64,000 nt of DNA from Halopenitus persicus (GCF_900107205.1 NZ_FNPC01000001.1:341213-405212); one strand, 5' to 3'. Shown: positions 51,709 to 60,711, counted from the first letter of the stretch. The notes: generated by a model from the sequence alone, not told the origin. Numbers and translations: made by a program.

Positions 51709-52992
51709 GTGACGCTCGATCCGATCCACGTGGACAACATCGCGCGCCTCGCGTCGACCATCGCCGGCACGGTCGACGCGACCGATCGGGAGGGGCTCGC
51801 CGAGCGGGTCTGGACGGAGTGGCTCCCGGAGCTCCGCCGCGACGGACGCGTGATCCTCGAACCGGTCGCCGAGCACGCGCGTCGCCGCGTCGACGTCGAC
51901 GCGGTCGCGCTCGCGGACCGCCCATTCGAGACGGTTCACGGGCTCGACTCCGGAACGATCAACCCCACGACGTTCAAGAACGGGCTCGTCGTCGACGTCG
52001 CCCACGCCGCGATGGCCGCCGACCCGACCGACCTCGACCTCCACCGGTCGCGGACGATCGTCGCGACGGTCCACACGGCGGATACGACCGTCGACCACGA
52101 CACGGACTGGGGCCGCCGCGACGAGGGATACACCCAACAGCGCGTGCTCCAGGCGCCGCCGATCAACCGGTACGCCGAGGGGGTCGTCCACGCGCTCGCG
52201 CTGTACCTCGCCGAGAGCAAGCACGCGCTCGACCACGCCAACACGGTCACGGACCTGCTCGTGCTCGACGGTCCCATCTATCCCAAGGAGCTGTTCACCT
52301 GGGTCGACCGCGACCCCGAGCTGGGCGATCTGGCCCGGGAGGCGAAGCCCCGGTCGGTCGTCGAGAACTACGTCCGGCTGGTGGAGACGTTCGTCGAGTC
52401 CGGAACGCCGATCGCGGGGTTCGTGAAGAACCCCTCGAGCCGTGCGATCACGCGGACGCTCGCGAACGCGGGCGTGGAGGCGCCCTGGCCCGACGACGCC
52501 GCGCTGTTCACCCGGTTGCTCGAGCGGCGCGCCGACGCGGACGGGACGGCCGATACGTCGCCCGGTGCCGCCGGACGCGGCGAACGCGTGACCGACGAGC
52601 TCACGGCGACCACGTGGTTCCGGAGCCGCGGCGGGACCGACCGCCACGTCGCCGCCGACGGCGACGCGCTGGGCGTGGAGCGGCGGCTCGACCCGGAGCT
52701 CTACGAGCCGACGTTCCTCGTGATCTACGACCCCCGAACCGACGTCACCTACAAGCTCGAGGCGCCGTACGCGTTCACTCGCGACCCCGACACGCGGCGG
52801 GCGCTGACGACGCAGGTCCTCGCCGAGGTGGCCGCCGAGCGCGGCCCTCCGACGGCGGTCGCGAAGGCCGACTCGCTGGCCCGGATCGGGTCGGCGGAGA
52901 CGGCCTCGATCCGGCGGAAGTTCGAGGAGCAGTTCGACACGGATCAGCTGCGGTCCTACGACGACGTTCGGTGGCCCGACGTCGAGGGCTGA
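51709..52992 (+). CDS. nurA: DNA end-processing nuclease NurA
   Basis: A 427-residue NurA with GLDSGTINPTTFKNGLVVDVAHAAMA (metal Asp) near residue 74, LLVLDGPIYPKELFTW near residue 180 and a C-terminal ATSIRRKFEEQ-like helix. With the helicase HerA it resects DNA ends for recombination. HerA is not in the window. I chose GTG 51709 (VTLDPIHVDNIARLAS) as the typical N-terminus; GTG 51667 would add 14 residues. Confidence 0.82.
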   Translation: MTLDPIHVDNIARLASTIAGTVDATDREGLAERVWTEWLPELRRDGRVILEPVAEHARRRVDVDAVALADRPFETVHGLDSGTINPTTFKNGLVVDVAHAAMAADPTDLDLHRSRTIVATVHTADTTVDHDTDWGRRDEGYTQQRVLQAPPINRYAEGVVHALALYLAESKHALDHANTVTDLLVLDGPIYPKELFTWVDRDPELGDLAREAKPRSVVENYVRLVETFVESGTPIAGFVKNPSSRAITRTLANAGVEAPWPDDAALFTRLLERRADADGTADTSPGAAGRGERVTDELTATTWFRSRGGTDRHVAADGDALGVERRLDPELYEPTFLVIYDPRTDVTYKLEAPYAFTRDPDTRRALTTQVLAEVAAERGPPTAVAKADSLARIGSAETASIRRKFEEQFDTDQLRSYDDVRWPDVEG

Positions 52993-53066
52993 GTCGAGCA
53001 GGAGCGGAGTCGAGCGGAGACTGCGTCGGCCCGGAAATCCCCACCTCGCCCGTGAAGCGGGCGTCC

Positions 53067-53804
53067 TCACATCGCCTGCGAAACGTACTGGATCGCGTAG
53101 ATCGCGCCGTTGTAGAGCCCGTGGACCAGACAGGGCACGATCACGTTGCCGGTCCGTTCATAGAGGTACCCGAGCACGCAGCCGAGCCCGGCGGCGACGA
53201 CCGCGTACAGCGCCGCCTCGCCGACCGCACCCACGACCGCGGGCACGTGGATCGCCCCGAAGATCACGCTCGCGGTTATGATCGAGGGCCACGGCCCCCA
53301 CGACCGGCGGAACAGCCCCTGGACGGCGCCGCGGAACAGCAGTTCCTCGCCGGGACCGACGAACAGGATCGAGACCGCGATCATGTAGAGGAAGTAGGTC
53401 GGATCCGACTGTCCCGCCAGGATCGCCTGGTTCTCGCCGGTCGAGACGCCGATCCGAGCGAACACGAAGAGCGCGGCGAACTGGATCGCGAGCAGAACGA
53501 CCGTCCCGACGGCCACGATCGCCGCGCTGCGGACGTCGAGGCGGTCGACCCCGATCAGGTCCCAGTCGTCGGCGAGCGCGAGGTAGCCGCCGACGGCTGC
53601 GCCGAACCCCACGAACTGGAAGACGGTCCGGACGACGGTCTCCATCCACCCGTCGGCGGCGACCAGTCCCGCCCCGACGACGAGGTCCGTGAAGGGCTGG
53701 GTGATCGCGCTCGAGACGAGCAGCGCCCCGAGCACGACCACGAGCCCCCGCCCGAGCGTCCACGCGTGGTCGCCGTACTCGACGATCGCCGGTCGCTGTG
53801 CCAT
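53067..53804 (-). CDS. CPBP-family intramembrane protease
   Basis: A 245-residue membrane protein with about seven helices and the CPBP motifs PGEELLFRGAVQGLFR (EExxxR) near residue 152, SVIFGAIHVPAV (FxxxH) and CLVHGLYNGAIY (HxxxN). These are the active-site residues of Abi/CAAX-type glutamic intramembrane proteases. Targets in archaea are not known. It converges on nurA. Confidence 0.88.
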   Translation of the reverse strand: MAQRPAIVEYGDHAWTLGRGLVVVLGALLVSSAITQPFTDLVVGAGLVAADGWMETVVRTVFQFVGFGAAVGGYLALADDWDLIGVDRLDVRSAAIVAVGTVVLLAIQFAALFVFARIGVSTGENQAILAGQSDPTYFLYMIAVSILFVGPGEELLFRGAVQGLFRRSWGPWPSIITASVIFGAIHVPAVVGAVGEAALYAVVAAGLGCVLGYLYERTGNVIVPCLVHGLYNGAIYAIQYVSQAM

Positions 53805-53846
53805 CGGCCGCCGGTAGGAGGGGACGTCCTATAGGCGCACCGGAAG

Positions 53847-53918
53847 GGGCGTCGCGTTCCGGCGTCGGAGCGTGATCGGGGAGGGCGTCGCGTTCCGGCG
53901 TCGGAGCGTGATCGGGAA
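53847..53918. repeat. 36-bp tandem duplication, 2 near-perfect copies
   Basis: Copies at 53847-53882 and 53883-53918 begin gggcgtcgcgttccggcgtc and differ at the last base. They lie in the gap between the CPBP gene and pgi. Confidence 0.88.
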
Positions 53919-53939
53919 GCGCGATCAGGGAGCGCGATC

Positions 53940-55235
53940 TCACCGATCGCCGGAGACGACGAGCTCCCGCTTGTCCGCGACGGCGTCGGCCTCCGAGAAC
54001 TCGCCGCCGCCGAGGAGCCCGCGGGCGGCCCGCTTGCCCCACTCGACGGCCGGCTGGGTGAACGTCTCGACGGTCGCGAGCTCGCCGTAGAGGACGCAGG
54101 CCGCCTCCATCCCGTAGAGGAGCTCGCCGAGCGCGCGCTCGTCGACGCGGTCGATCTCGACCCGGACGGTGGGCCGGTCGGCGGCCGCCAGGCTCGCCTC
54201 GGTCGCCTCGAACTCCGCGTCGAGGAGCTCGCCCAGCGATCCGCCGCCGAGGTAGGACAGCCCCTCCAGATCCGTCTCGGGAATGGCGACGTCGGCGCGC
54301 TCCCGCGGGCGCACGAGCGTGACGAGCTTGTCCCGTGGGCCGGCCCGATAGAGCTGCAGTTGGGAGTGCTGGTCGGTCGCGCCCAGCGCGCGGGCGGGCG
54401 TCTGTCCCACGCCGTCCTTCCCGAGGCTCTCGGCCCACAGCTGGGCGAACCACTCGGCGAACGTCTCGAGCGACTCGGCGTAGGGCAACAGCACGTTCGT
54501 CAGCGCCCCGCGCTCGGCGAGCGCGTACGAGACCGCGCCGTACGCGTACGCGGGCGACTCGTACAGCGACCCGGAAAGACTTGCCCTGCCGTCCGCGCCC
54601 CCGCGAAGGATCGCCTCGACGTCGTGGCCCTGGAGCGCGGCCACCGCGAGCCCGACCGTCGAGAGCACCGAGAAGCGGCCCGGAACGCCCGCCGGCACGT
54701 CGAGCGCGGGAAGGTCGTGGCGCTCGGCGAGCCGCCGAAGGTTGCCTTCCGGACCGGTCGTGACCAGCGTGCGCTCGGTCCAGTCGACCCCGTCCTGGTC
54801 CATCGCCTCGCGGACGACGAGGAAGTTCGCGAGCGTCTCGGCGGTCGTCCCGGAGTTCGAGACCACGTTGATGACCGTCTCCGAGAGCGGAAGCTCCGCG
54901 AGCAGCCGCGCCGTGTGGTCCGGGTCGACGTTGTCGAGGAAGTGGGCGTCCACGTCCGACTCGAGCGCGTTCGCGAGCGTCGCGGCGCCGAGCGCGCTGC
55001 CGCCGATCCCGACCGTGACGACCGCCTCGGGGTCCTGGAACTCCGACACCGCCGCGCGGATCGCGTCCGGGTCCGCGGTCTCGGGGAGGGAGAGGGCGGC
55101 GTATCCGAACTCCTCGGCCGCCATCCCGTCGGCGATGGTCTCGTGTGCGTCCGCGACCCGCTCGTCGAGCCGGTCGAGGTACTCCGTCGTGAGGCCCGGG
55201 GTCGTGCCGAGCGCGCTGCCGATGTCGACGTCCAT
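53940..55235 (-). CDS. pgi: Glucose-6-phosphate isomerase
   Basis: A 431-residue SIS-fold isomerase: VTVGIGGSALGAATLANAL, NVVSNSGTTAETLANFL, GVPGRFSVLSTVGLAVAALQG (family signature) and TDQHSQLQLYRAGP with the catalytic His. It interconverts glucose-6-phosphate and fructose-6-phosphate. Length is shorter than bacterial Pgi but typical of archaeal forms. It is 24 bases after the GNAT gene on the same strand, so co-transcription is possible. Confidence 0.92.
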   Translation of the reverse strand: MDVDIGSALGTTPGLTTEYLDRLDERVADAHETIADGMAAEEFGYAALSLPETADPDAIRAAVSEFQDPEAVVTVGIGGSALGAATLANALESDVDAHFLDNVDPDHTARLLAELPLSETVINVVSNSGTTAETLANFLVVREAMDQDGVDWTERTLVTTGPEGNLRRLAERHDLPALDVPAGVPGRFSVLSTVGLAVAALQGHDVEAILRGGADGRASLSGSLYESPAYAYGAVSYALAERGALTNVLLPYAESLETFAEWFAQLWAESLGKDGVGQTPARALGATDQHSQLQLYRAGPRDKLVTLVRPRERADVAIPETDLEGLSYLGGGSLGELLDAEFEATEASLAAADRPTVRVEIDRVDERALGELLYGMEAACVLYGELATVETFTQPAVEWGKRAARGLLGGGEFSEADAVADKRELVVSGDR

Positions 55236-55259
55236 ACCGAACGGCCGGGCGAGTCGGAC

Positions 55260-56045
55260 TTAGGGATTGTCGTCCTGGTCGGTTGAACCGTCCGAATCGA
55301 TCGCGTCGTCCGAACCGGTCGGCCCGGTCGCGCCAGTAGCGCCGTCGGGATCCAGACGCGCCCGCAGCTCGGCGGTCCCGACGAGATCGGCGAACGGCAC
55401 CGGCGGATCGGGGTCCGCGGGTCGGTCGCCGAGCGTCCGGTGCCACCACCGGACGTCGTGCCACTCGCCGTGTTTGTAGCCGACGGCCGGGAACGTCCCA
55501 ACTGGGTCGAAGTCGAACCGCTCGTGGAGGGCGACGCTCGCCGGGTTCGGCAGCGTGGTGACGGCGTAGACGTTGACGAACCCCTGCGCGCGAAGGACCC
55601 GAAGGAGGGCCGCGTACAGCGTCGATCCGACGCCGGATCCGCGATGTCCGTCGGCGACGTACACCGACGGCTCGACCGTCCACCGGTACGCTCCCGTCCC
55701 CCGGAGCCGATTCGCGGCTGCGTAGCCGATCACGGTTCCGGAACCCGGTTCGAGGGCGGTCCCGGAACCCGGTTCGAGGGCGGTCCCGGAACCCGGTTCG
55801 AGGGCGGTCCCGGAACCCGGTTCGGGGGCGGTCCCGGAACCCGACCCGGGATCGCTTCCCTCGTCGATCCGCTCCACGACCAACCACGGGTACGTCTCGG
55901 TCGTCGTCTCGATGTCGTCGGCGACCGCCGCCGTCGTCGGCGGGTCGGTCCTGAACGCGATCGCCGTCTCCTCGACGAACGGCGCGTAGATGTCGCGGAT
56001 CGCCTGCGCGTCCTCCGGCGTCGCCACGCGAACTCGGCGGGCCAT
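55260..56045 (-). CDS. Phosphinothricin-acetyltransferase-like GNAT with repeated insertion
   Basis: A 261-residue GNAT. RDIYAPFVEETAIAFRTDPPT is the typical Pat/bar-like N-terminal block, and HRGSGVGSTLYAALLRVL the acetyl-CoA loop; GEWHDVRWWHRTL is the conserved C-terminal part. At the beta2-beta3 turn, after WLVVERID, four copies of an eight-residue EPGSGTAL-like unit are inserted. The tail of 60 residues is acidic. Substrate may be a small amine or a methionine-sulfone-like compound; unproven. The start is ATG 56045. Confidence 0.8.
   Translation of the reverse strand: MARRVRVATPEDAQAIRDIYAPFVEETAIAFRTDPPTTAAVADDIETTTETYPWLVVERIDEGSDPGSGSGTAPEPGSGTALEPGSGTALEPGSGTALEPGSGTVIGYAAANRLRGTGAYRWTVEPSVYVADGHRGSGVGSTLYAALLRVLRAQGFVNVYAVTTLPNPASVALHERFDFDPVGTFPAVGYKHGEWHDVRWWHRTLGDRPADPDPPVPFADLVGTAELRARLDPDGATGATGPTGSDDAIDSDGSTDQDDNP
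55734..55850. repeat. 24-bp tandem repeat, 4 copies plus a partial, in frame
   Basis: Units of ggtcccggaacccggttcga(gggc) start at 55734, 55758, 55782, 55806 and partly 55830. They encode the EPGSGTAL array of the GNAT protein. Confidence 0.93.
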
Positions 56046-56150
56046 CGTGGCTATCGTGGGACCGGAACCCGGTAAAAGGGTTCGCAAGCGGCGATCGGAG
56101 CGAGGCGCCCGGCGGCAACGGGGTGGCACTGCGGACCGACGATGGCGGCC

Positions 56151-57131
56151 TCAAATCGCGTACACCCGCGTGGTCCAGAAGTCCGCGAACGCCGCCTCGA
56201 GCGCCGGCTCGGGGTCGCCGGTCGCGTCGGAGACGTCGGTCACGTCGGCCAGATCGCGGATCTCGCCGAGGACGCTCCGCTCGCCGACGACGATCAGGCG
56301 ATCGACGTCGTCGTCGGCCGCGATCGGTTCGAGGGCGTCCCGCGCCGCCTCGAGGTGCTCGTCGATCTGGTCGTCGCGGCGGCGCTCGAAGCGGCCCTGC
56401 GAGAAACCGCCCTTCGAATGGGCGCCCTTGACGTCGCTCTCGAACCCCTCGTAATCGGTGCGTTCGACGGCGTCCTCGTGAGCGTGCGAACGAGGGCTCG
56501 TCGAACCGTGTTCGACGGCGTCCCTGGCGGCATCAGTTTCCCCACCGTACACCCCGACGGCGAACAGGTCCGACCGAACGAGCGCGAAGCCGAACCGGCC
56601 GGTCGGGAGGAACCGGTCGCGGGGGAGATCGAAGCCGGCGTCCCAGCTCGCGGCCGAGTCGGTGGGTTCGATCGGGGGCCGCAGCGCCGCGCTGACCATC
56701 CCGGCGTCGTCGGCGACGACGACCGCGGGTGCGGCGCGGCGGACGAGCGGCGTGGCGTCGCCGAAGTGGTCGGCGACCGCCTCGGGGACGGCGTTCTCGC
56801 TCGCGACCGTCGCCGTGAGCGCGCCCTCGTTGCCGGCCTCGATCGCCGACAGCCGACCGAGCAGGTCGCGCGTTCGTGCGCCGCGCGCATCGCTCACGCG
56901 CCGGAATTCCCGGTCCGGGCCGTCACCGCTCGCGCGCTCGACGCGGTCCTCGAGCTCGGCGATCCGGTCCTCGAGCCGGTTGACCCGCTCCTCGGCGTCC
57001 TGTTTGGCGGTCGTCGCCGCCGCCCGCCGCTCCTGCTCGGCCTCGAGCTGCTGCTCGAGGCGGTGGTTCGCCTCCTCCAGCTCCTCGATACGTGACTTCA
57101 GTTCGGCCCGGCCGAGCAACTCGTCGAGCAT
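56151..57131 (-). CDS. Vms1/Ankzf1-type peptidyl-tRNA release factor-like protein
   Basis: A 326-residue protein. Residues 1-70 form a coiled coil (RIEELEEANHRLEQQLEAEQ). After that comes a release-factor-like fold with the conserved loop HSKGGFSQGRFERRRDDQI near residue 237, equivalent to the GxxQ loop of Vms1 that acts in cleaving peptidyl-tRNA on stalled ribosomes. The final part has DRLIVVGERSVLGEI. It probably rescues stalled ribosomes. tRNA-Lys and a cold-shock gene lie directly upstream on the opposite strand. Confidence 0.83.
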   Translation of the reverse strand: MLDELLGRAELKSRIEELEEANHRLEQQLEAEQERRAAATTAKQDAEERVNRLEDRIAELEDRVERASGDGPDREFRRVSDARGARTRDLLGRLSAIEAGNEGALTATVASENAVPEAVADHFGDATPLVRRAAPAVVVADDAGMVSAALRPPIEPTDSAASWDAGFDLPRDRFLPTGRFGFALVRSDLFAVGVYGGETDAARDAVEHGSTSPRSHAHEDAVERTDYEGFESDVKGAHSKGGFSQGRFERRRDDQIDEHLEAARDALEPIAADDDVDRLIVVGERSVLGEIRDLADVTDVSDATGDPEPALEAAFADFWTTRVYAI

Positions 57132-57301
57132 ACTGACACGGGAGGCGCCGCGTAACTTAAACGGTCGGCGTCACGTCACGCGCAACGCGACCCGATCGAC
57201 GTCGTCGAGAGCCGGACGGTCGCCGGCGGCAGGGCGGGCGATCGGCCGGCGACGGTCGTTTCCTAAACGCTTATGCGTACCCTGCCGCTAGGAGCGAGTG
57301 C

Positions 57302-57375
57302 GGGCCGGTAGCTCAGTTAGGGAGAGCGTCCGGCTTTTAACCGGACGGTCGGGGGTTCGAATCCCTCCCGGCCCG
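57302..57375 (+). tRNA. tRNA-Lys (anticodon UUU)
   Basis: A 74-base cloverleaf. The acceptor GGGCCGG (57302-57308) pairs with CCGGCCC (57368-57374). The anticodon stem CCGG(C)/(A)CCGG holds TTTT with anticodon TTT. The T arm is GGGGG-TTCGAAT-CCCTC-like. A 37-bp copy of the T arm, acceptor and downstream sequence recurs at 57471-57507. Confidence 0.93.
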
Positions 57376-57507
57376 TGCAACGAGACGGTGAGCGACGCGA
57401 CCCGGCGAGGGAACCGGCAGGAAGGATTCGAACCAGGGAACACGCGTGCAGGAAGCGAGCACGTGTGAGTGGGGTTCGAATCCCTCCCGGCCCGTGCAAC
57501 GAGACGG
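57352..57507 (+). repeat. 37-bp direct repeat of the tRNA-Lys 3' end flanking an 82-bp segment
   Basis: The sequence from ggggttcgaatccctcccgg through cgagacgg is identical at 57352-57388 and 57471-57507. The first copy is the 3' part of tRNA-Lys plus 13 bases; the second lacks any 5' half of a tRNA. Between them lies an inverted T-arm-like stretch (ggattcgaacc, 57424-57434) and an imperfect palindrome CACGCGTGC...GCACGTGTG. This looks like a tRNA-targeted attachment scar or a decayed second tRNA. Confidence 0.75.
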
Positions 57508-57579
57508 CCCTCGCGGAGGGGTCGTGGTACCTCGACCCTCGGAAGGGTTATCCCTCGCTCGGCCTTTGGTTTGGTTGTA

Positions 57580-57786
57580 ATGGCAAACGGTAAGGTTGAT
57601 TTCTTCAACGACACTGGCGGCTACGGTTTCATTTCGACTGACGACGGCGACCTCGACGACGACGAAGACGTGTTCTTCCACATGGAGGACGTCGGCGGCC
57701 CGGACCTCGAGGAGGATACTGAGGTCGAGTTCGACATCGAGTCCTCGCCCAAGGGACCCCGCGCGACGAACGTCGTCCGGCAGTAA
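57580..57786 (+). CDS. cspA: Cold-shock domain protein
   Basis: A 68-residue single CSD protein: MANGKVDFFNDTGGYGFIST has the RNP1-type aromatic strand (GYGFI) and VFFHMEDV is RNP2. It binds single-stranded nucleic acid and melts RNA structure. It is unusually acidic (DDGDLDDDEDVF). A TTATCC box is 33 bases upstream, partly past the repeated tRNA tail. The start is the ATG at 57580. Confidence 0.93.
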   Translation: MANGKVDFFNDTGGYGFISTDDGDLDDDEDVFFHMEDVGGPDLEEDTEVEFDIESSPKGPRATNVVRQ

Positions 57787-57897
57787 GACGACGGACCCGT
57801 CGCTTCCGGCGACGGACGCCGATCTCGATTTTTCACGGAACTACACGCCGAGCGCACGCTCTCCGGAAGTCTCACGACCCGGTTCCGTCGGGGCGAG

Positions 57898-58404
57898 CTA
57901 GAGCCCCTCACCCTGGTATGCGCCGTCGTAAGTGTCCTCGTGGGCCGCTTCGGCGAGGACGAGCTGCGCGATCCGCGCGTCGCGTTCGATCGTGATCGGC
58001 CGACCGACCTGGAGGAGCCCCTCGCCGACGCCCTCGTAGCCGGCGTCCCAGACCGCGGTGTTGAGCATACAGGAGTTCCGAAGCAGCGAGGAGCGCGGAT
58101 AGACGAATCCGACGTGTCCCTCCGGGATCCGGACGGGCTCGCCGTACTCGACGACGTAGGCGCCGGGCTCGAACCGGTAGGCGGTGTCGTGTTCGTCCCC
58201 GTTACCGTCCCTATCCTCGCCCTCGTCGGAGAGAGGCGCCCGGTCGCCGACCGTCTTTCCGTCACGACCGATGCGTCCCGGTTCCGTCTGCTCGTAGGCG
58301 GCGCCGAGCGTCAGGTCGACGCCGTTCGGTTGTACCTGTGCGGGGTCGAGGTCCGCTCCGGCCGCCTCGAGCGCCCGCGCGACGTCCGCACCCGATTCGA
58401 ACAT
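57898..58404 (-). CDS. dcd: dCTP deaminase
   Basis: A 168-residue trimeric dUTPase-fold protein. The key motifs are VYPRSSLLRNSCML and TAVWDAGYEGVGEGLLQV near residue 120, with the deaminase Glu in YEGVGEG. An Asp/Gly-rich loop around residue 60 is extended. It converts dCTP to dUTP, possibly with dUTPase activity. The start at 58404 (MFESGADV) is preferred over longer frames. Confidence 0.9.
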   Translation of the reverse strand: MFESGADVARALEAAGADLDPAQVQPNGVDLTLGAAYEQTEPGRIGRDGKTVGDRAPLSDEGEDRDGNGDEHDTAYRFEPGAYVVEYGEPVRIPEGHVGFVYPRSSLLRNSCMLNTAVWDAGYEGVGEGLLQVGRPITIERDARIAQLVLAEAAHEDTYDGAYQGEGL

Positions 58405-58583
58405 ACCGACCGGTCCGCGGGCGGCGTCAAAACCGTGTCGAAGACGGCGTCCCGGCGGTGGATCGCCGCCGAGGAGTCGTTCTCTGCCGGCGTGTCGTGT
58501 GCCGTGGTACCGTGGTATCGTTCGCCCCAAAATTGCCGGACGGCGGGGTTCTACACGGTCGTTCGGGCGGAAAACTCGCGGGA

Positions 58584-58590
58584 TTTATAT
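58584..58590 (+). promoter_or_regulatory. TATA box of aconitase
   Basis: TTTATAT is 33 bases before the ATG at 58617, in the divergent gap between dcd and the aconitase gene. Confidence 0.6.
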
Positions 58591-58616
58591 CCGAGGCGGC
58601 TCGACTTACGATCGAT

Positions 58617-60602
58617 ATGGGACAAACCGTAACCGAGAAGATCCTCGATGACCATCTCGTCGACGGGGAACTCACCCCCGGCGAGGAGATCGGCATCGAG
58701 ATCGACCAGGTACTCACGCAGGACACCACGGGGACGATGGTCTGGCTCCAGTTCGAGGCGCTGGACATGGACGAGATCCAGACGGAGCTGGCCGCGCAGT
58801 ACTGTGACCACCAGACCTACCAGTTCGACTTCAAGAACACGGACGACCACCGCTTCCTCCGGTCGGCCGCGGGCACCTACGGCGCGTACTTCTCCCGCCC
58901 CGGCAACGGCATCTGCCACCAGGTTCACAAGGAGAACTTCGCGGCGCCCGGCAAGACGCTGCTCGGCTCCGACTCACACACGCCGACCCCCGGCGGGCTC
59001 GGCCAGTTCGCGATCGGCGCGGGCGGGCTCGACATCGCGGTCGCGATGGGCGGCGGCGCCTACTACGTCGAGATGCCCGAGGTCGTCAACGTGCACCTCG
59101 AGGGCGAGCTGCCCGAGTGGGCGACCGCCAAGGACATCGCGCTGCACCTGCTCGGCGAGCTGACCGTCAAGGGCGGCGTCGGCAAGGTCTTCGAGTACAC
59201 CGGCCCCGGCGCGGAGTCGCTCACGATCCCCGAGCGGACGACGATCACCAACCTCGGAACCGAGCTCGGCGCCACCTCCTCCATCTTCCCGACCGACGAG
59301 AAGACGAAGAACTGGCTCGCACGACAGGGCCGCGAGGACGAGTACGTCGAGCTGCAGCCCGACGAGGACGCCGAGTACGCCGAGGAGATCACGGTGAACC
59401 TCGACGAGCTCGAGCCGCTCATCGCGTGCCCGTCGATGCCCGACAAGGTCGTTCCGGTCAGCGAGGTCGCCGGCACCGAGGTCGAGCAGACGATCATCGG
59501 CTCCTGTACGAACGGCGCCTACGAGGACATCCTCCCGGCCGCGAAGATGCTCGAGGGTCGCGAGATCGCGAAACACACCGAGATGATCATCGCGCCCGGC
59601 TCCAAGCAGGCCTCCGAGATGCTGGCCCGTGAGGGCTGGACGGCCGAGCTGATGGCCGCCGGCGTCAACTTCTCCGAGGCGACGTGTGGCGCCTGCATCG
59701 GCATCGGCCACGTGCCCGCCTCCGACTCCGTCTCGCTGCGGACCTTCAACCGCAACTTCGAGGGTCGCTCGGGAATCGAGGACGACTCCGTCTACCTCTG
59801 CTCGCCCGAGGTGGCCACCGCGGCCGCCATCAAGGGCGAGATCGTCGACCCGCGTGACCTGGCCGACGAGCTCGGCGACCTCGAGGCCCCCGGCCTCGAG
59901 ATGGGCGATTCCTACACCGACGGGATGGGTCAGGACGACGCCGACATCATCACGCCCGAGGAGGCCATCGACGACGAGCTGATCAAGGGCCCCAACATCG
60001 GCGACGTTCCCCTCCGCGACGGCATCGACTCCGACGTCGCGGGCGAGGCCCTCCTCAAGATGGAGGACAACATCACGACCGACCACATCATCCCGGCGAC
60101 GGCGGACATCCTCAAGTTCCGCTCGAACATCGACAAGCTCTCCGACTTCACGCTCTCGCGCATCGACGACACGTTCGCCGACCGCGCCCGCGAGGCCGAC
60201 GGCGGCGTGCTCGTGGCCGGCGAGAACTACGGCCAGGGCTCCTCGCGCGAGCACGCGGCCCTGTGTCCGATGTACCTCGGCATCGAGGCGGTCTTCGCGC
60301 AGAGCTTCGCCCGCATCCACAAGGCGAACCTCTTCAACTTCGGGATCGTCCCGCTGGAGATCGACGCCGACACCTACGAGCGGATCGACCAGGGCGACGA
60401 CGTCGAGATCCTCGACGACGTCGACGCTGCGGTCCGCCAGGGCCGGGAGGAGTTCGACGTTCGCGTGAACGACGACTGGGAGTTCACCGCGACGCTCGAC
60501 GCCTCCGACCGCGAGCTCGAGATCCTCGCGGCCGGCGGCAAGCTCTCCTGGACGAAACAGCAGCACCAGTCCGGCAGCGGCGCGGCGCCCGCGGACGACT
60601 GA
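58617..60602 (+). CDS. acn: Aconitate hydratase
   Basis: A 661-residue aconitase, archaeal short type. SDSHTPTPGGLGQF, GSCTNGAYEDILPAAKML and EATCGACIGIGHVPAS contain the catalytic His and the three Cys that hold the 4Fe-4S cluster. The swivel domain has GENYGQGSSREHAAL and the tail RELEILAAGGKLSW. It interconverts citrate and isocitrate. The strongly biased codon use suggests high expression. Confidence 0.95.
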   Translation: MGQTVTEKILDDHLVDGELTPGEEIGIEIDQVLTQDTTGTMVWLQFEALDMDEIQTELAAQYCDHQTYQFDFKNTDDHRFLRSAAGTYGAYFSRPGNGICHQVHKENFAAPGKTLLGSDSHTPTPGGLGQFAIGAGGLDIAVAMGGGAYYVEMPEVVNVHLEGELPEWATAKDIALHLLGELTVKGGVGKVFEYTGPGAESLTIPERTTITNLGTELGATSSIFPTDEKTKNWLARQGREDEYVELQPDEDAEYAEEITVNLDELEPLIACPSMPDKVVPVSEVAGTEVEQTIIGSCTNGAYEDILPAAKMLEGREIAKHTEMIIAPGSKQASEMLAREGWTAELMAAGVNFSEATCGACIGIGHVPASDSVSLRTFNRNFEGRSGIEDDSVYLCSPEVATAAAIKGEIVDPRDLADELGDLEAPGLEMGDSYTDGMGQDDADIITPEEAIDDELIKGPNIGDVPLRDGIDSDVAGEALLKMEDNITTDHIIPATADILKFRSNIDKLSDFTLSRIDDTFADRAREADGGVLVAGENYGQGSSREHAALCPMYLGIEAVFAQSFARIHKANLFNFGIVPLEIDADTYERIDQGDDVEILDDVDAAVRQGREEFDVRVNDDWEFTATLDASDRELEILAAGGKLSWTKQQHQSGSGAAPADD

Positions 60603-60711
60603 TCGCGGTGCCGTAAGCGCTCGGGGAACCCGAGCCACCGAATGTCACGTTTTTTCCGCGTTCGACGACGAAGACCGGGCGGCGTCGGCCATGGCCTCAC
60701 TTGACCAGCGC

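Noticed and set aside
55734-55850. A regular 24-bp array that could look like a CRISPR
   Set aside because: The units are directly adjacent with no unique spacers, and they encode an in-frame peptide repeat in a GNAT protein.
53158-56154. A nearly 1000-codon open frame on the minus strand across pgi and the GNAT gene
   Set aside because: It is Arg/Asp-rich, has no domain pattern and overlaps two clearly recognisable genes in another frame; it is an effect of high GC content.
57317-57681. Short minus-strand open frames across tRNA-Lys and the repeated tail
   Set aside because: Translations contain the GFEPP/GGIRTP-like strings that come from reading tRNA T arms as protein.
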